Source of the DNA: Flavobacterium pectinovorum
Lineage (GTDB): Bacteria; Bacteroidota; Bacteroidia; Flavobacteriales; Flavobacteriaceae
NCBI RefSeq assembly: GCF_006438875.1
Contig: NZ_RCZH01000012.1
Location: forward strand, 62,001 to 126,000
Direction: 5' to 3'
DNA: 64,000 nt
Shown here one piece after another: positions 1 to 8,233 of this stretch (position 1 is its first letter; each line of letters starts with the position of its first letter). The translations under genes and the position numbers were made by a program. The notes beneath the pieces are model-generated. The model saw only the letters and a program-made list of their open reading frames with translations. It was not told the origin of the DNA and did no database searches.

Positions 1-233
1 ACAAATATGAAGATGATGGAATCACATTAGATATTTATGGTTTAAACCGAGGTGAAAATCAGGCTCCAACAGGTTATACTTCTAAAGCTTGGGATAAATT
101 GGAAGACAATAAAATAACTACTTTATATAAAGCCGGAGTAGATCCTGATAAAAGACAATTTTGGCCAATCTGGCAAACATTTATTGACAATAGTAATGGT
201 CAATTAGTAAATAACTGGGTTATCGGAAACTAA
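1..233 (+). CDS. C-terminal end of a probable SusD/RagB-like protein (5' end outside window)
   Basis: The window opens inside this gene. Only the last 76 codons are present, read from base 3 and ending in TAA at 231-233. The fragment is rich in Asn, Asp and aromatic residues, with RQFWPIWQTF near the end, as expected of the tail of a SusD-family surface lipoprotein that binds oligosaccharides beside a TonB-dependent SusC transporter. No diagnostic motif fits in so short a piece. The call leans on the next gene, 34 bp downstream on the same strand, whose family commonly follows susD in pectin-type polysaccharide utilization loci. Any other secreted protein of such a locus remains possible. Confidence 0.45.
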   Translation, partial: KYEDDGITLDIYGLNRGENQAPTGYTSKAWDKLEDNKITTLYKAGVDPDKRQFWPIWQTFIDNSNGQLVNNWVIGN

Positions 234-267
234 TAAAAATCAACAAATAAATTATAGTTATATAATT

Positions 268-1830
268 ATGAAAGCAAAATACATATTTAAAGGGTTGCTG
301 GCTATGTTTTTATTGATAGTTGCCGGTTGCGAAAGCTACAATGAAGCCGTATTGGATGATATAGGAGCCAATAGAGCATTTTCTCCAATAGAACTGAAAG
401 CCATCGTTAGAAATCAAACATCAGTAGAATTAAACTGGACCGTAAAAGACGATGCAGATCATTATGTAGTAGAATTTAGTGCAGATGATGCTGCGTTTAA
501 AACAATCTATAAAACAGTAAATGTATTGCCTGCAGAACTTCCCATAACAATTGCGTTAGAAGGAGAAACCGTTTATTCAATCAGAGTAAAAGGCGTCAGT
601 GCAGCAGGATTAGCAGATTCTAAGTGGTCTGTTGTTACAGCAAAAACATTGACTGAGCAAATTTTATTTGACGTTGAAGATATCGATGTTGAGGCGACAC
701 AAGCTACTTTAAGATGGACTCCAAATAGTGCCGTAACACAAATTACAGTTGCTCCGGGCGGAATTACACATACCATAACACCGGCAGAAAAAATAGCAGG
801 AGTTGCAGTAGTAACGGGATTAACCGGCGAAACAGATTATACAGCGACTTTGCTTAACGGCACTAAAAAAAGAGGACTAAGAACATTTAAAACCGGAATT
901 GATATAGGAACTGGAATTTTAGTAAAACCTACAGACGATCTAAATGCTGCTATTGCTACAGCTCCGGCAGGTTCGATATTAGTATTGATGCCTGGAGATT
1001 ATCAGGTATTCAAAGATGAAATCGTATTAAATAAAGCAATTACTATAAGAGGATTACGTGCTGGCGACAAACCATTATTGCATGTAAGGTTTACGCTTAC
1101 TGCAGGTACAGGTAATCTTTCGCTAATTGATTTGGATGTCGAAGGAAAGGATATTGGAGATACTAGTTTTATTACCGTTTCTGGTGCCAATAGCACTTAT
1201 GGAGATATTTTAATTAGTGGTTGCAATATTCACGATTATTTACGAGCCTTAGTGTATGCAAATGCTGCAGCTTCAAAAGTAAATTCATTTACTATAGAAA
1301 ATAGTGTTGTAAAAAATGTAAATACGAATGCACAAGCAGATTTTATAGATTTTAGGAATACTTATGTTGCAAATATTTTGGTCAAAAACAGTACGTTTAA
1401 TTCTTGTTCAATAGGACGTGATTTTGTTCGTGTTGATGCTGTAGTTTCTCCAAATGGTTTTTCGGGAACCGGATTAACAACAAATGTATTAATCGATAGC
1501 TGTACATTATATAATGTATCTAATAATTCGACACCAAAAAGAATTTTGTATGTTCGTTTTGCATCCAATAAATCAACAGTAAAAAACACTTTGATTACAT
1601 CTACAAGTGCAATATATACAAATCAGGCAAGTACGGATCAGCCGGTATTTAATAAAAATTATTATTATCAGGCACCAGGTTTTATGGATGCCTCAATTGC
1701 AAATAATAAAATTGATGCTTCGGGAACCGCTGCAAATCCTCAATTTGGAGATGCTGTAAATGGAAATTTTACAATTGGTAATCAAACATTAAAAGATAAT
1801 GCAATTGGAGATCCACAATGGATTAAATAG
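268..1830 (+). CDS. Surface lipoprotein with FN3-like domains and a DUF4957/DUF5123 pectate-lyase-like beta-helix
   Basis: A lipoprotein signal peptide is visible: a hydrophobic stretch followed by the lipobox VAGC with Cys at residue 21. Residues about 35-125 and 130-208 look like two fibronectin type III modules (SVELNWTV, ATLRWTP). From about 215 onward the sequence resembles a right-handed beta-helix: DLNAAIATAPAGSILVLMPG is typical of DUF4957, and the end (NKNYYY, ANPQFGD) is typical of DUF5123. In Bacteroidota these proteins sit in pectin or polygalacturonate utilization loci as surface glycan-binding proteins or lyase relatives. No catalytic residues can be assigned by eye, so binding is as likely as cleavage. 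It follows the SusD-like gene by 34 bp and ends at a hairpin terminator, so it is probably the last gene of the locus transcript. Confidence 0.82.
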   Translation: MKAKYIFKGLLAMFLLIVAGCESYNEAVLDDIGANRAFSPIELKAIVRNQTSVELNWTVKDDADHYVVEFSADDAAFKTIYKTVNVLPAELPITIALEGETVYSIRVKGVSAAGLADSKWSVVTAKTLTEQILFDVEDIDVEATQATLRWTPNSAVTQITVAPGGITHTITPAEKIAGVAVVTGLTGETDYTATLLNGTKKRGLRTFKTGIDIGTGILVKPTDDLNAAIATAPAGSILVLMPGDYQVFKDEIVLNKAITIRGLRAGDKPLLHVRFTLTAGTGNLSLIDLDVEGKDIGDTSFITVSGANSTYGDILISGCNIHDYLRALVYANAAASKVNSFTIENSVVKNVNTNAQADFIDFRNTYVANILVKNSTFNSCSIGRDFVRVDAVVSPNGFSGTGLTTNVLIDSCTLYNVSNNSTPKRILYVRFASNKSTVKNTLITSTSAIYTNQASTDQPVFNKNYYYQAPGFMDASIANNKIDASGTAANPQFGDAVNGNFTIGNQTLKDNAIGDPQWIK

Positions 1831-1856
1831 ATTTTTCTACGGTTGGTTTTTATAGA

Positions 1857-1886
1857 GAGAGGGATGCAATTTTGTATCCCTCTTTT
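1857..1886 (+). terminator. Rho-independent terminator after the lipoprotein gene
   Basis: An 8-bp stem (AGAGGGAT, 1858-1865, pairing with ATCCCTCT, 1876-1883) is followed by a short T run. It lies 27 bp after the stop codon of the DUF4957/DUF5123 gene and should end the upstream polysaccharide-utilization transcript. Confidence 0.75.
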
Positions 1887-1907
1887 GTTTTAGTTGGAGT
1901 TTAATAG

Positions 1908-2275
1908 CACGCGGATGACGCGGATTTAAACGGATTTTAATTTCTTTGAATAGCCTTGCGCGTCTAGTTTGTCATTTCGACCAAAGGGAGAAATCACACT
2001 AGAAACTCTGCAAAAAAGATCGCCAGTCTTTATCGAAAGTTGACACGCGGATGACACGGATTTAAACGGATTTTAATTTCTTTGTACGTCTAGTTTGTCA
2101 TTTCGACGGAGGAGAAATCACACTATCCCGAAGCTTCGGGACGTAAAGAAGATCGCCAATCTTTATCGAATTATTGGATGTGATTTCTCCCTCCGGTCGA
2201 AATTGTAAAAAAATAGAAATAGAAATAAAAATAAATCCGCATTAATCCGTTTAAATCCGTGTCATCCGTGTGCCA
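1908..2275. repeat. Nested intergenic repeat: two direct units of about 136 bp plus inverted arm
   Basis: Two similar units begin with CACGCGGATGAC at 1908 and 2044 and continue in parallel (TTTAAACGGATTTTAATTTC, then GTCATTTCGAC, AGAAATCACACTA, and TTTATCGAA). A third arm at about 2180-2275 is the reverse complement of the second unit: first TGTGATTTCTCC..GGTCGAAAT, then AATCCGTTTAAATCCGTGTC. Unit two plus this arm therefore forms a nested imperfect palindrome of about 230 bp. No ORF is present in the 450 bp between the two flanking genes. The inner motif family recurs at 27331-27412. Confidence 0.85.
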
Positions 2276-2280
2276 TAATA

Positions 2281-2853
2281 TTACTCAATATCCAAATCAA
2301 ATTTCTCCAGTAAACCCGCAAGCGCAACATGAGAAACTTTAGTTCTTTTTATTTTATTTTCAGAAGGATCAAAGGCATAATTTCTTGAAGATCTAAAATC
2401 GGTTTTCTCTAAATTTACTTCCGTGAAAGTGGCATTTGCAAGATCACAATTTTTAAAAATTGCCAGAGATAAATCCGTATTAGAGAAATCTACCTCTTTT
2501 AATGAGCATTCAATGAAGCTTGTTTTCTTTAATTTTTTGTAAATAAAAGTTGAATAATCCAAAAGGCAATCCTGAAAATTCATCGAAAACAAAAAGCTGT
2601 TACTGGCACTAAAATCAAGTCCCATTAATTTACATCCAATGAATTTAATGTTCTTTAATCCGGTACTTTTTAGACTAGCCAACGAAAGATTGCAGTTTTT
2701 AAACGTGCAGTCTAAAAAATCAACGTAACTAAAATCACTTTTAGAAAAATTGCAATTGATGAATTCACAATTTACGAATTCGTTATCTGATAATTTTTGA
2801 TCAGAATAATCGATCGTGTCAAAAGTTTTGTTTTGATGTAATACAGTTTCCAT
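2281..2853 (-). CDS. Pentapeptide repeat protein, McbG/Qnr-like
   Basis: From about residue 20 to 155 the 190-residue protein follows the pentapeptide pattern with Phe or Leu every fifth residue (FVNCEFINCNFSKSDFSYVD, FSNTDLSLAIFKNCDLANAT). This folds as a right-handed quadrilateral beta-helix that can mimic the shape of DNA. The length (McbG is about 187 and Qnr about 218 residues) and the C-terminal helix-like tail (FDPSENKIKR, then LAGLLEKFDLDIE) match the Qnr/McbG subgroup, whose members protect DNA gyrase. Whether this one protects gyrase cannot be told from sequence alone. It is a cytoplasmic protein without a signal peptide. It stands alone, with palindromic repeats downstream and a small HMA-like gene upstream. 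Confidence 0.85.
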   Translation of the reverse strand: METVLHQNKTFDTIDYSDQKLSDNEFVNCEFINCNFSKSDFSYVDFLDCTFKNCNLSLASLKSTGLKNIKFIGCKLMGLDFSASNSFLFSMNFQDCLLDYSTFIYKKLKKTSFIECSLKEVDFSNTDLSLAIFKNCDLANATFTEVNLEKTDFRSSRNYAFDPSENKIKRTKVSHVALAGLLEKFDLDIE

Positions 2854-2899
2854 AATACTAAGTTGAGGTTGAAAAGAGTTTTTTTGTGGGGCAAAAGGA

Positions 2900-3100
2900 T
2901 TATTCTAATTCGACACAATCAAAAATTTTATTTCTTAGCATCATTTCGTTTATTTCATCTTCACTTTCAATTCTTAAAATATTATCACAATCTTCAAGAT
3001 CAAAATTCCATAACGAATTGGGCAGCAATTCATAAAGTAATGCATTTGCGAACTCGAATTTTAATTTTGTATCAACGGAAGTTTTAAAAACATAAATCAT
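2900..3100 (-). CDS. Small HMA-like (copper-chaperone-fold) hypothetical protein, 66 aa
   Basis: The start MIYVFKTSV followed by a helix-strand pattern (LLYELLPNSLWNFDLEDCDN, then LRIES) resembles short proteins with the ferredoxin-like heavy-metal-associated fold that are common in Flavobacteria. The metal-binding CxxC motif of true copper chaperones is absent, so metal binding is doubtful. It is oriented like the pentapeptide gene, whose start lies 47 bp downstream, and the two may share a transcript. The function is unknown. The antisense reading frame over this gene has no recognisable product. Confidence 0.6.
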   Translation of the reverse strand: MIYVFKTSVDTKLKFEFANALLYELLPNSLWNFDLEDCDNILRIESEDEINEMMLRNKIFDCVELE

Positions 3101-3172
3101 AATCTGCTCATTTTTTTACAGGGCAAATTTCAACAAATGCTTTAGGAGTTGGTAGGATTCTATAATCAATAA

Positions 3173-4087
3173 TTAGGACTTATCAATCATTTTTCGGTAT
3201 TGAACAGGGCTCATTGCTTCGTGTTTTTTAAAGAAACGGCTAAAGTAAGATTGATCCTCATGTCCAACCTGCATTGCTATTTCGCTTACCGAAAGTGTCG
3301 TTTGATACAACAAATACTTGGCTTCGAGTAAAATGGTCTCATCAATCCAAGTAGTCGCAGATTTGCCGGTTGTAGCTTTAACTGATTTATTCAAATGATT
3401 TGGTGTGACATTAAGCAATGAAGCATAATAATTCACCTGATGATTTGTTCTGATATTGGGGTAAATAAGTTCCTTAAACTTGGCTGACAGAATCTCAGCA
3501 GCAGTTCCTCCATTCGGAATTTTGACCGTGTTTCTATTCATTTCACAAAACAAAGTCACTAAATAAGTCTGTATGAGATCCAGATTTATTGTTTCGGCTT
3601 CCAGATATTCTACTTTCAGGCGATTTAATATGTTACTGATAAAAACAGCATCTTTTTCGGAAAAAATAATTTTAGGATTTCCGGATATTTTAAGAAAATC
3701 AAAATCATTGATGATATCACGGTTTCCATATTTTCCGATTAAAAGATCCGGATGAAACTGACAAATAAAACCGCTATGCTTACTATTAATATGTTCAAGT
3801 GAAAATATCTGACCTGCAGGAACCACAATTATTTCATTTTTATAGGTCAGACATTCTTCAAAACCCAGTTTCATAATGTGTGTCCCCGAAGTAATAAAAA
3901 TTAAAGTATGACAATCGTGCTTCGAAGGCGGAACAGGATATTGAAGCTGCATTATTTCTTCTATTTTCAAACAAAAAAAATGACCTGAATTTGTTTTGAA
4001 AAGTTTATGAATTGGATTCTCCAAACCAAGAAATTTTTCACGAAATCCCTTTGCACCATACGTTTTTATTTTTTCGTTTGTTTCCAT
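3173..4087 (-). CDS. AraC family transcriptional regulator
   Basis: The 304-residue protein has an N-terminal cupin-like sensing half (about 30-170) and a C-terminal double helix-turn-helix (about 200-300). The AraC signature is clear: LSVSEIAMQVGHEDQSYFSR followed by FFKKHEAMSPVQYRK. Such proteins usually activate neighbouring genes in response to a small ligand bound by the cupin half. The start lies only 3 bp downstream of the stop codon of the DUF6642-like gene, so the two are almost certainly co-transcribed. The ligand and target genes are unknown. Confidence 0.9.
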   Translation of the reverse strand: METNEKIKTYGAKGFREKFLGLENPIHKLFKTNSGHFFCLKIEEIMQLQYPVPPSKHDCHTLIFITSGTHIMKLGFEECLTYKNEIIVVPAGQIFSLEHINSKHSGFICQFHPDLLIGKYGNRDIINDFDFLKISGNPKIIFSEKDAVFISNILNRLKVEYLEAETINLDLIQTYLVTLFCEMNRNTVKIPNGGTAAEILSAKFKELIYPNIRTNHQVNYYASLLNVTPNHLNKSVKATTGKSATTWIDETILLEAKYLLYQTTLSVSEIAMQVGHEDQSYFSRFFKKHEAMSPVQYRKMIDKS

Positions 4088-4090
4088 TTT

Positions 4091-4654
4091 CTAATAATAC
4101 AATCTAAAATCCAATAATTTGCACAACGCATAATGTTTTTGGTACAGCTCTTCTACAACTTCAGTAATATCATCATTTTCCTGATATAAGCTAAAAAAAG
4201 CTTTATCGATCGTGCTGCAGCTTGCAATTTTATTATAAGATGATCCGTAACCTGAAATTGCTCTCGCTCCTGTAATATCCAGAAAATATTGAGCTTCATC
4301 ATCTTTTAAGTCGAGAATTTTTAAATTGGCAAAATGAATAATTTTACCTTTCATTTTCCCCTCAAATAATTCAGCAATTTCTTCGAGGCTGTAATAATAA
4401 TCATGAAGACAAATATTGTTGGGTTCACCGGGCATTACTAAATAAATAATTTCGTAATCCTTAAAATTATGATCTTCATAAAGTAGTATATTCAAGCTTT
4501 CTTCCAAACCTTCAATAGTATCACAGGTTTTATAAATGCTGGTAATGCCTTGATTAATTGCTATTTCCTCTAAGTTTTTTAGTACTTGAGTTGCAGCATG
4601 AGTATCTACATCAGGAACACCTTCCAAACAGAAAATAAATTTTTCGTTATCCAT
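4091..4654 (-). CDS. DUF6642-like, caspase/CHAT-fold protein apparently lacking the catalytic dyad
   Basis: The 187-residue protein looks like the DUF6642 family of Bacteroidota. Its strand order (KFIFCLEG; DYEIIYLVMPGEP at 67-78; GKIIHFANL at 103-111; GARAISGYG at 129-137) resembles a caspase/CHAT fold. In that fold the third strand ends in His-Gly and the fourth in Gly-Ser-Cys. Here the corresponding places read Met-Pro-Gly (Pro75) and Ala-Asn-Leu (Leu111), so the protease dyad seems to be missing. The family name comes from memory of its conserved text, and the fold assignment is inference. The gene is followed after 3 bp by an AraC regulator. The -7-like element TACTTTTG (reverse complement of 4706-4713) lies upstream. 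Confidence 0.6.
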   Translation of the reverse strand: MDNEKFIFCLEGVPDVDTHAATQVLKNLEEIAINQGITSIYKTCDTIEGLEESLNILLYEDHNFKDYEIIYLVMPGEPNNICLHDYYYSLEEIAELFEGKMKGKIIHFANLKILDLKDDEAQYFLDITGARAISGYGSSYNKIASCSTIDKAFFSLYQENDDITEVVEELYQKHYALCKLLDFRLYY

Positions 4655-5218
4655 ATCGGCAAATATTTAGGTTAGATATAAATGAGGTGAGATTTTTTAG
4701 TCTGACAAAAGTATTTTTTATTGTACAAAAATTATAATCTCAGGGATATTTTTAACTCATTTTTGACATTAGTTTAAAATATTGCGATTGTATTGATGAA
4801 GATTGCAATTGTAGTATTAAAAGAATAATAGTTTTTTAAATTAAACGATATAAAAATTTATGGTATTTTTTTAAAATCTGAAAGATATAAGTTAGTTCTT
4901 TCTTTTTGAAAATTTTTATTTATCGGCATAATTTTAAACATAGTTGATTTTTCTCTAGATTATGATGTTGCATTTAAACAATTAAATAAATTTCAGGTTT
5001 CATTTTATAATATGAAACCGAGTTGAATTGCAAAGGGCATTTTAAAATTTCAATATGACTTAATTTTATACAAGCATTTTTATACGTTCTTATCTATTTT
5101 CAAAAAACAAAGTATTATTCGTTTTTAATAAACAAAAATTTAAATACCCAATTTGTAGTTTTTCATTTTACCATTTAGTGGTTTTGAACTCAATTTATTT
5201 TTATAAAAATTATCTGCT
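4655..5218. other. Gene-free AT-rich stretch
   Basis: These 564 bp lie between divergent genes and are very AT-rich. Apart from a possible -7 element for the leftward operon (4706-4713), I see no ORF, RNA or long repeat. The region presumably holds the promoters for both directions. Confidence 0.6.
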
Positions 5219-5458
5219 ATGGCTTTCCCTAAAGAGTTATATAATGCAAAATTCGTAGAATATATAGAATCTCTAAAGATTTTATATCTTGTAGATGACA
5301 AATTCAAAGTGATCTGTGATGATTATTGCAGCAGTAAGATGAAAACAGAAAAGTACAAGAAAAAATTCGAAAAGTACTTTCAGCATAAACTGGAATTCGA
5401 AAATCTGTCAAAAGAATTGGAAGATGAAATATTGATTTATTTGATAAGAAAGGGTTAG
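5219..5458 (+). CDS. Hypothetical protein, 79 aa
   Basis: This is a small, charged, probably helical cytoplasmic protein with many Lys, Glu and Tyr residues (KTEKYKKKFEKYFQHKLEFE, then LSKELEDEILIYLI). It has no signal peptide, membrane segment or motif that I recognise. Codon use looks like that of neighbouring real genes, and the ATG follows an AT-rich upstream region, so I consider it a real gene of unknown function. It stands alone, with the next hairpin terminator about 240 bp downstream. Confidence 0.5.
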   Translation: MAFPKELYNAKFVEYIESLKILYLVDDKFKVICDDYCSSKMKTEKYKKKFEKYFQHKLEFENLSKELEDEILIYLIRKG

Positions 5459-5922
5459 AATAATTATAATCTAAAAACTAATAGAACATTATAAGGAGAC
5501 TGAAAAAGAATGTAATTTTCATTTGATACTATTTACACACTTGTATAAAATTATAAAAGGGATCTGTACAAAATCAGGTCTAAAATTTTACATTTGATTT
5601 TAAAAGGAAAAATGAATGGAGAAACACTTGAAATGGAATTAAAGAAGTAAAATTTTTATTGAAAAGATTCGGGAAAATCTGAACTTCCTATTTTGAACAA
5701 AAACCAAACCTTTGAACAATTGATGTTTAAGGGTTTGGTTTTTTGCTTTTTATTATAAAATACCACAATCTGAAACCAATTGAGATTGTTTTTATAGGCG
5801 TATCGTCCATCATTTTTGTAATTTTATAGGTAAATATGTGAATCGTCCACCATATACCGTATATTATTAGACAAAACTAATTGTTTATAGGTGAAATTTG
5901 CACTGTACAAATAGAAGTAAAA
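5459..5922. other. Intergenic stretch, no confident gene
   Basis: The 464 bp between the 79-aa gene and the AraC start contain a strong hairpin at 5701-5745 and otherwise no convincing coding sequence. A short open frame ending at about 5650 (HLILKGKM, then ETLEMELKK) has no start context and may be the remnant of a lost gene. This cannot be shown from the window. Confidence 0.4.
5701..5745 (+). terminator. Rho-independent terminator
   Basis: A 10-bp perfect stem (AAACCAAACC, 5701-5710, with GGTTTGGTTT, 5732-5741) is followed by six Ts. It would end rightward transcription before the efflux regulator. Confidence 0.75.
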
Positions 5923-6789
5923 ATGAAAACAGAAATTCCTCTTAAAAAATTAAACGAATCCGGATCAGGTATAATGATTGAGAAGATGAGTGATGGTTTT
6001 GTAGAATCAATAAGACGAGAAGTTACGAGATCTCATCGAAATGATTTTTGTATGTGCATTTTACCGGAAAAAGGAAAAGGAACTTTTTTTGTCGATTTTA
6101 AAGAAGTTAATTTTAGTCCCGGTTCGTTATTGTTTTTGTATCCCGGTCAGGTGCAGCGTGTAATTGAAACTCAAAAGATCGAAGGCTGGGTTCTTTTTTT
6201 TGATAATAATTTTATAGATGATTATTCCAGATCAGTATTAGAAGATTCCTTATATCAAGGCCCTGTATTGGTGATTTCCAAAGAACAAAAAAAGTGGTTA
6301 TGTCAAGTGATGGAATTGCTTTATGAAACTTCTGAAACTAACGATATGGCAAGTTTTCACAAACCGGCGATGCGATCTATTGTAGTATCTTTTATTTACA
6401 AAATCACAGCAATATACCAGGCAAGTGTAACTCAGGACATGAAACAGCATTCATTGCGCAGTACTGCGATTGTTACCGCTTTTAGAAAATTGTTACGTGA
6501 AAATTATATAGAAATAAAAAGTCCTGTTGAGTATGCTAATAGAATGAATCTTTCATTGGGATATTTAAATGATACTTTAAAAATGATTACCGGTAATACT
6601 GTTTCATCCTCTATTCAGGAAGAAGCCATACGAGAAGCCCAAAGATTATTATGGTATTCTGATTTGAGCATAAAAGAAATAGCGAGTAAAACTGGTTTTG
6701 AAGACCCAAAATACTTTAGCAGAATCTTCAGTAAAATAACAAATAAATCGCCGGCCCAATTTAAAAAAGCCCACTTAGGCGAGCACTAG
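5923..6789 (+). CDS. AraC family regulator next to the efflux operon
   Basis: The protein has an N-terminal cupin-like half (FFVDFKEVNFSPGSLLFLYP) and a C-terminal AraC helix-turn-helix (LSIKEIASKTGFEDPKYFSR, then KSPAQFKK). I start it at the ATG at 5923, giving 288 residues. The frame is open back to a TTG at 5881, but the ATG gives a more usual N-terminus. It reads toward the outer-membrane efflux gene 80 bp downstream, so it is the likely activator of the tripartite pump. The inducing ligand is unknown. Confidence 0.85.
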   Translation: MKTEIPLKKLNESGSGIMIEKMSDGFVESIRREVTRSHRNDFCMCILPEKGKGTFFVDFKEVNFSPGSLLFLYPGQVQRVIETQKIEGWVLFFDNNFIDDYSRSVLEDSLYQGPVLVISKEQKKWLCQVMELLYETSETNDMASFHKPAMRSIVVSFIYKITAIYQASVTQDMKQHSLRSTAIVTAFRKLLRENYIEIKSPVEYANRMNLSLGYLNDTLKMITGNTVSSSIQEEAIREAQRLLWYSDLSIKEIASKTGFEDPKYFSRIFSKITNKSPAQFKKAHLGEH

Positions 6790-6869
6790 ATTCCATAACA
6801 TTTATCAAGATAAAAAAAAGACTTCCACTTGGGAGCAGGTATTCTCATGCCTTATTTGAAAAACTTAAA

Positions 6870-8213
6870 ATGAAAATAATGAAACGAATAATGAATAATC
6901 CACTAATCAATATATTGATACTGCTAGGTTTTAGTACACCTTTTTTTGCGCAGCAAAAACAGGCGAATGCATATAATCTTTCCTTAAAAGAAGCTGTAAC
7001 ACTGGCAAAGGAAAACAATAAAACTGTGCAGGTATCGGCAATTGAACAAAGAGCAACCCAAGCAGATTATAATGATGCAAAAAATACAATGCTTCCAACA
7101 TTGGGTATTGGCGGAACTTATCAAAGGTTTTCGAAAGCAACTTTATACGATCATGGTTTTAATGAATCAACACAAGTAAGTCGCCAGCCCGGACCTGACG
7201 GAGCAAATCTGGGAGTAGATCTGGCGTTTAATATTTATTCTGGCGGTAAAACCAAATCAGTTATTGAAGAAAGCTCTTATCGTAATGCATTGGCAGCAAT
7301 AAATTCTAAAGATCAAGGGGGTAATATTGCTTTGCAGACTGCAGCGCAATATCTTGATTTAATACGCTTGTATCACTTTAGACAACTTATAAAAGATCAG
7401 GAAAAAAGAGCAGAGGCCAGATTGAAGAATATCACTTCATTTTATAAAAACCAACGAGTTACAAAAAGCGATCTTCTTCGTGCAGAATTAACATTGTCGA
7501 ATGTTTTACTGAATAAAACTCAAAATGAAAATGATATTGAAATTGGCAATAAAAAACTCGGAATATTAGTGAATGTAGCTGATCGTCAACAATTTTATCT
7601 CACAGATACTTTATTGACGACTAGATTGAAGGAGATCGTTTTTTCAGAAAAAAGCAGTGACGTAAATAATTCTTACCAGCTTCAAAAAGCAGATATGAAT
7701 TTAAAAATCCAGTCAAGCAGAATCAAAAACCTACAATCAAATTATTATCCTTCGTTGAGTTTGATTTCTGCATATGGTTTTAATTATCCAAACTATTTAT
7801 TTTTTAAACCAATTGATCAGGCATATTCTGCAGGTTTTGTAGGCGTTAAGATGAATTATAGTATTTCTTCTTTATATCAGAATAAAAATAAAGTAAAAGC
7901 TGCCAAACAACGATTAGATGCTATTGAATTGCAAAAAGACTGGATAAAGGACAATGTGCAGGATGATATTACAGCGTTAAATATAAAATACGGAGAAGCA
8001 TTGAATAGAATTGAAGTGACAGATAAATCAATTGAGCAGGCTAGGGTAAATTTCGAAATCATCAATACCAAATATCTTAATCAATTGTCGCTGTTAACAG
8101 ATCTTCTGGATGCGGATAATCTATATCAGGAATCAAGATACACTTTCGTGAATGCTCAAATCACGGCATTAATTATTTATTACAAATTACAATATACTAC
8201 AGGTAATTTATAA
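6870..8213 (+). CDS. TolC-family outer membrane efflux channel
   Basis: A signal peptide (hydrophobic core INILILLGF, cleavage near FFAQQ at residues 25-29) is followed by two long helical repeats typical of the outer membrane efflux protein family. The first begins LSLKEAVTLAKENNKTVQV; the second is visible around residues 270-430. It should form the trimeric channel through the outer membrane for the EmrA-like and MFS proteins encoded next, 20 bp downstream. Length (447) is normal. Several Met codons lie near the start (residues 1, 4 and 7), so the exact start is uncertain by a few residues. A weak promoter-like pair (TTG at 6829, CTTATTTG at 6851) lies upstream. Confidence 0.92.
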   Translation: MKIMKRIMNNPLINILILLGFSTPFFAQQKQANAYNLSLKEAVTLAKENNKTVQVSAIEQRATQADYNDAKNTMLPTLGIGGTYQRFSKATLYDHGFNESTQVSRQPGPDGANLGVDLAFNIYSGGKTKSVIEESSYRNALAAINSKDQGGNIALQTAAQYLDLIRLYHFRQLIKDQEKRAEARLKNITSFYKNQRVTKSDLLRAELTLSNVLLNKTQNENDIEIGNKKLGILVNVADRQQFYLTDTLLTTRLKEIVFSEKSSDVNNSYQLQKADMNLKIQSSRIKNLQSNYYPSLSLISAYGFNYPNYLFFKPIDQAYSAGFVGVKMNYSISSLYQNKNKVKAAKQRLDAIELQKDWIKDNVQDDITALNIKYGEALNRIEVTDKSIEQARVNFEIINTKYLNQLSLLTDLLDADNLYQESRYTFVNAQITALIIYYKLQYTTGNL

Positions 8214-8233
8214 ACCATTAAAAACCAATTATA

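Noticed and set aside
2863..3087. 74-aa plus-strand ORF
   Set aside because: It is antisense to the better-supported 66-aa HMA-like gene and has no recognisable features.
5560..5650. Short frame (HLILKGKM..ETLEMELKK) as a remnant of an ASCH-like gene
   Set aside because: Too short and without a start or motif; the similarity is no better than chance by eye.
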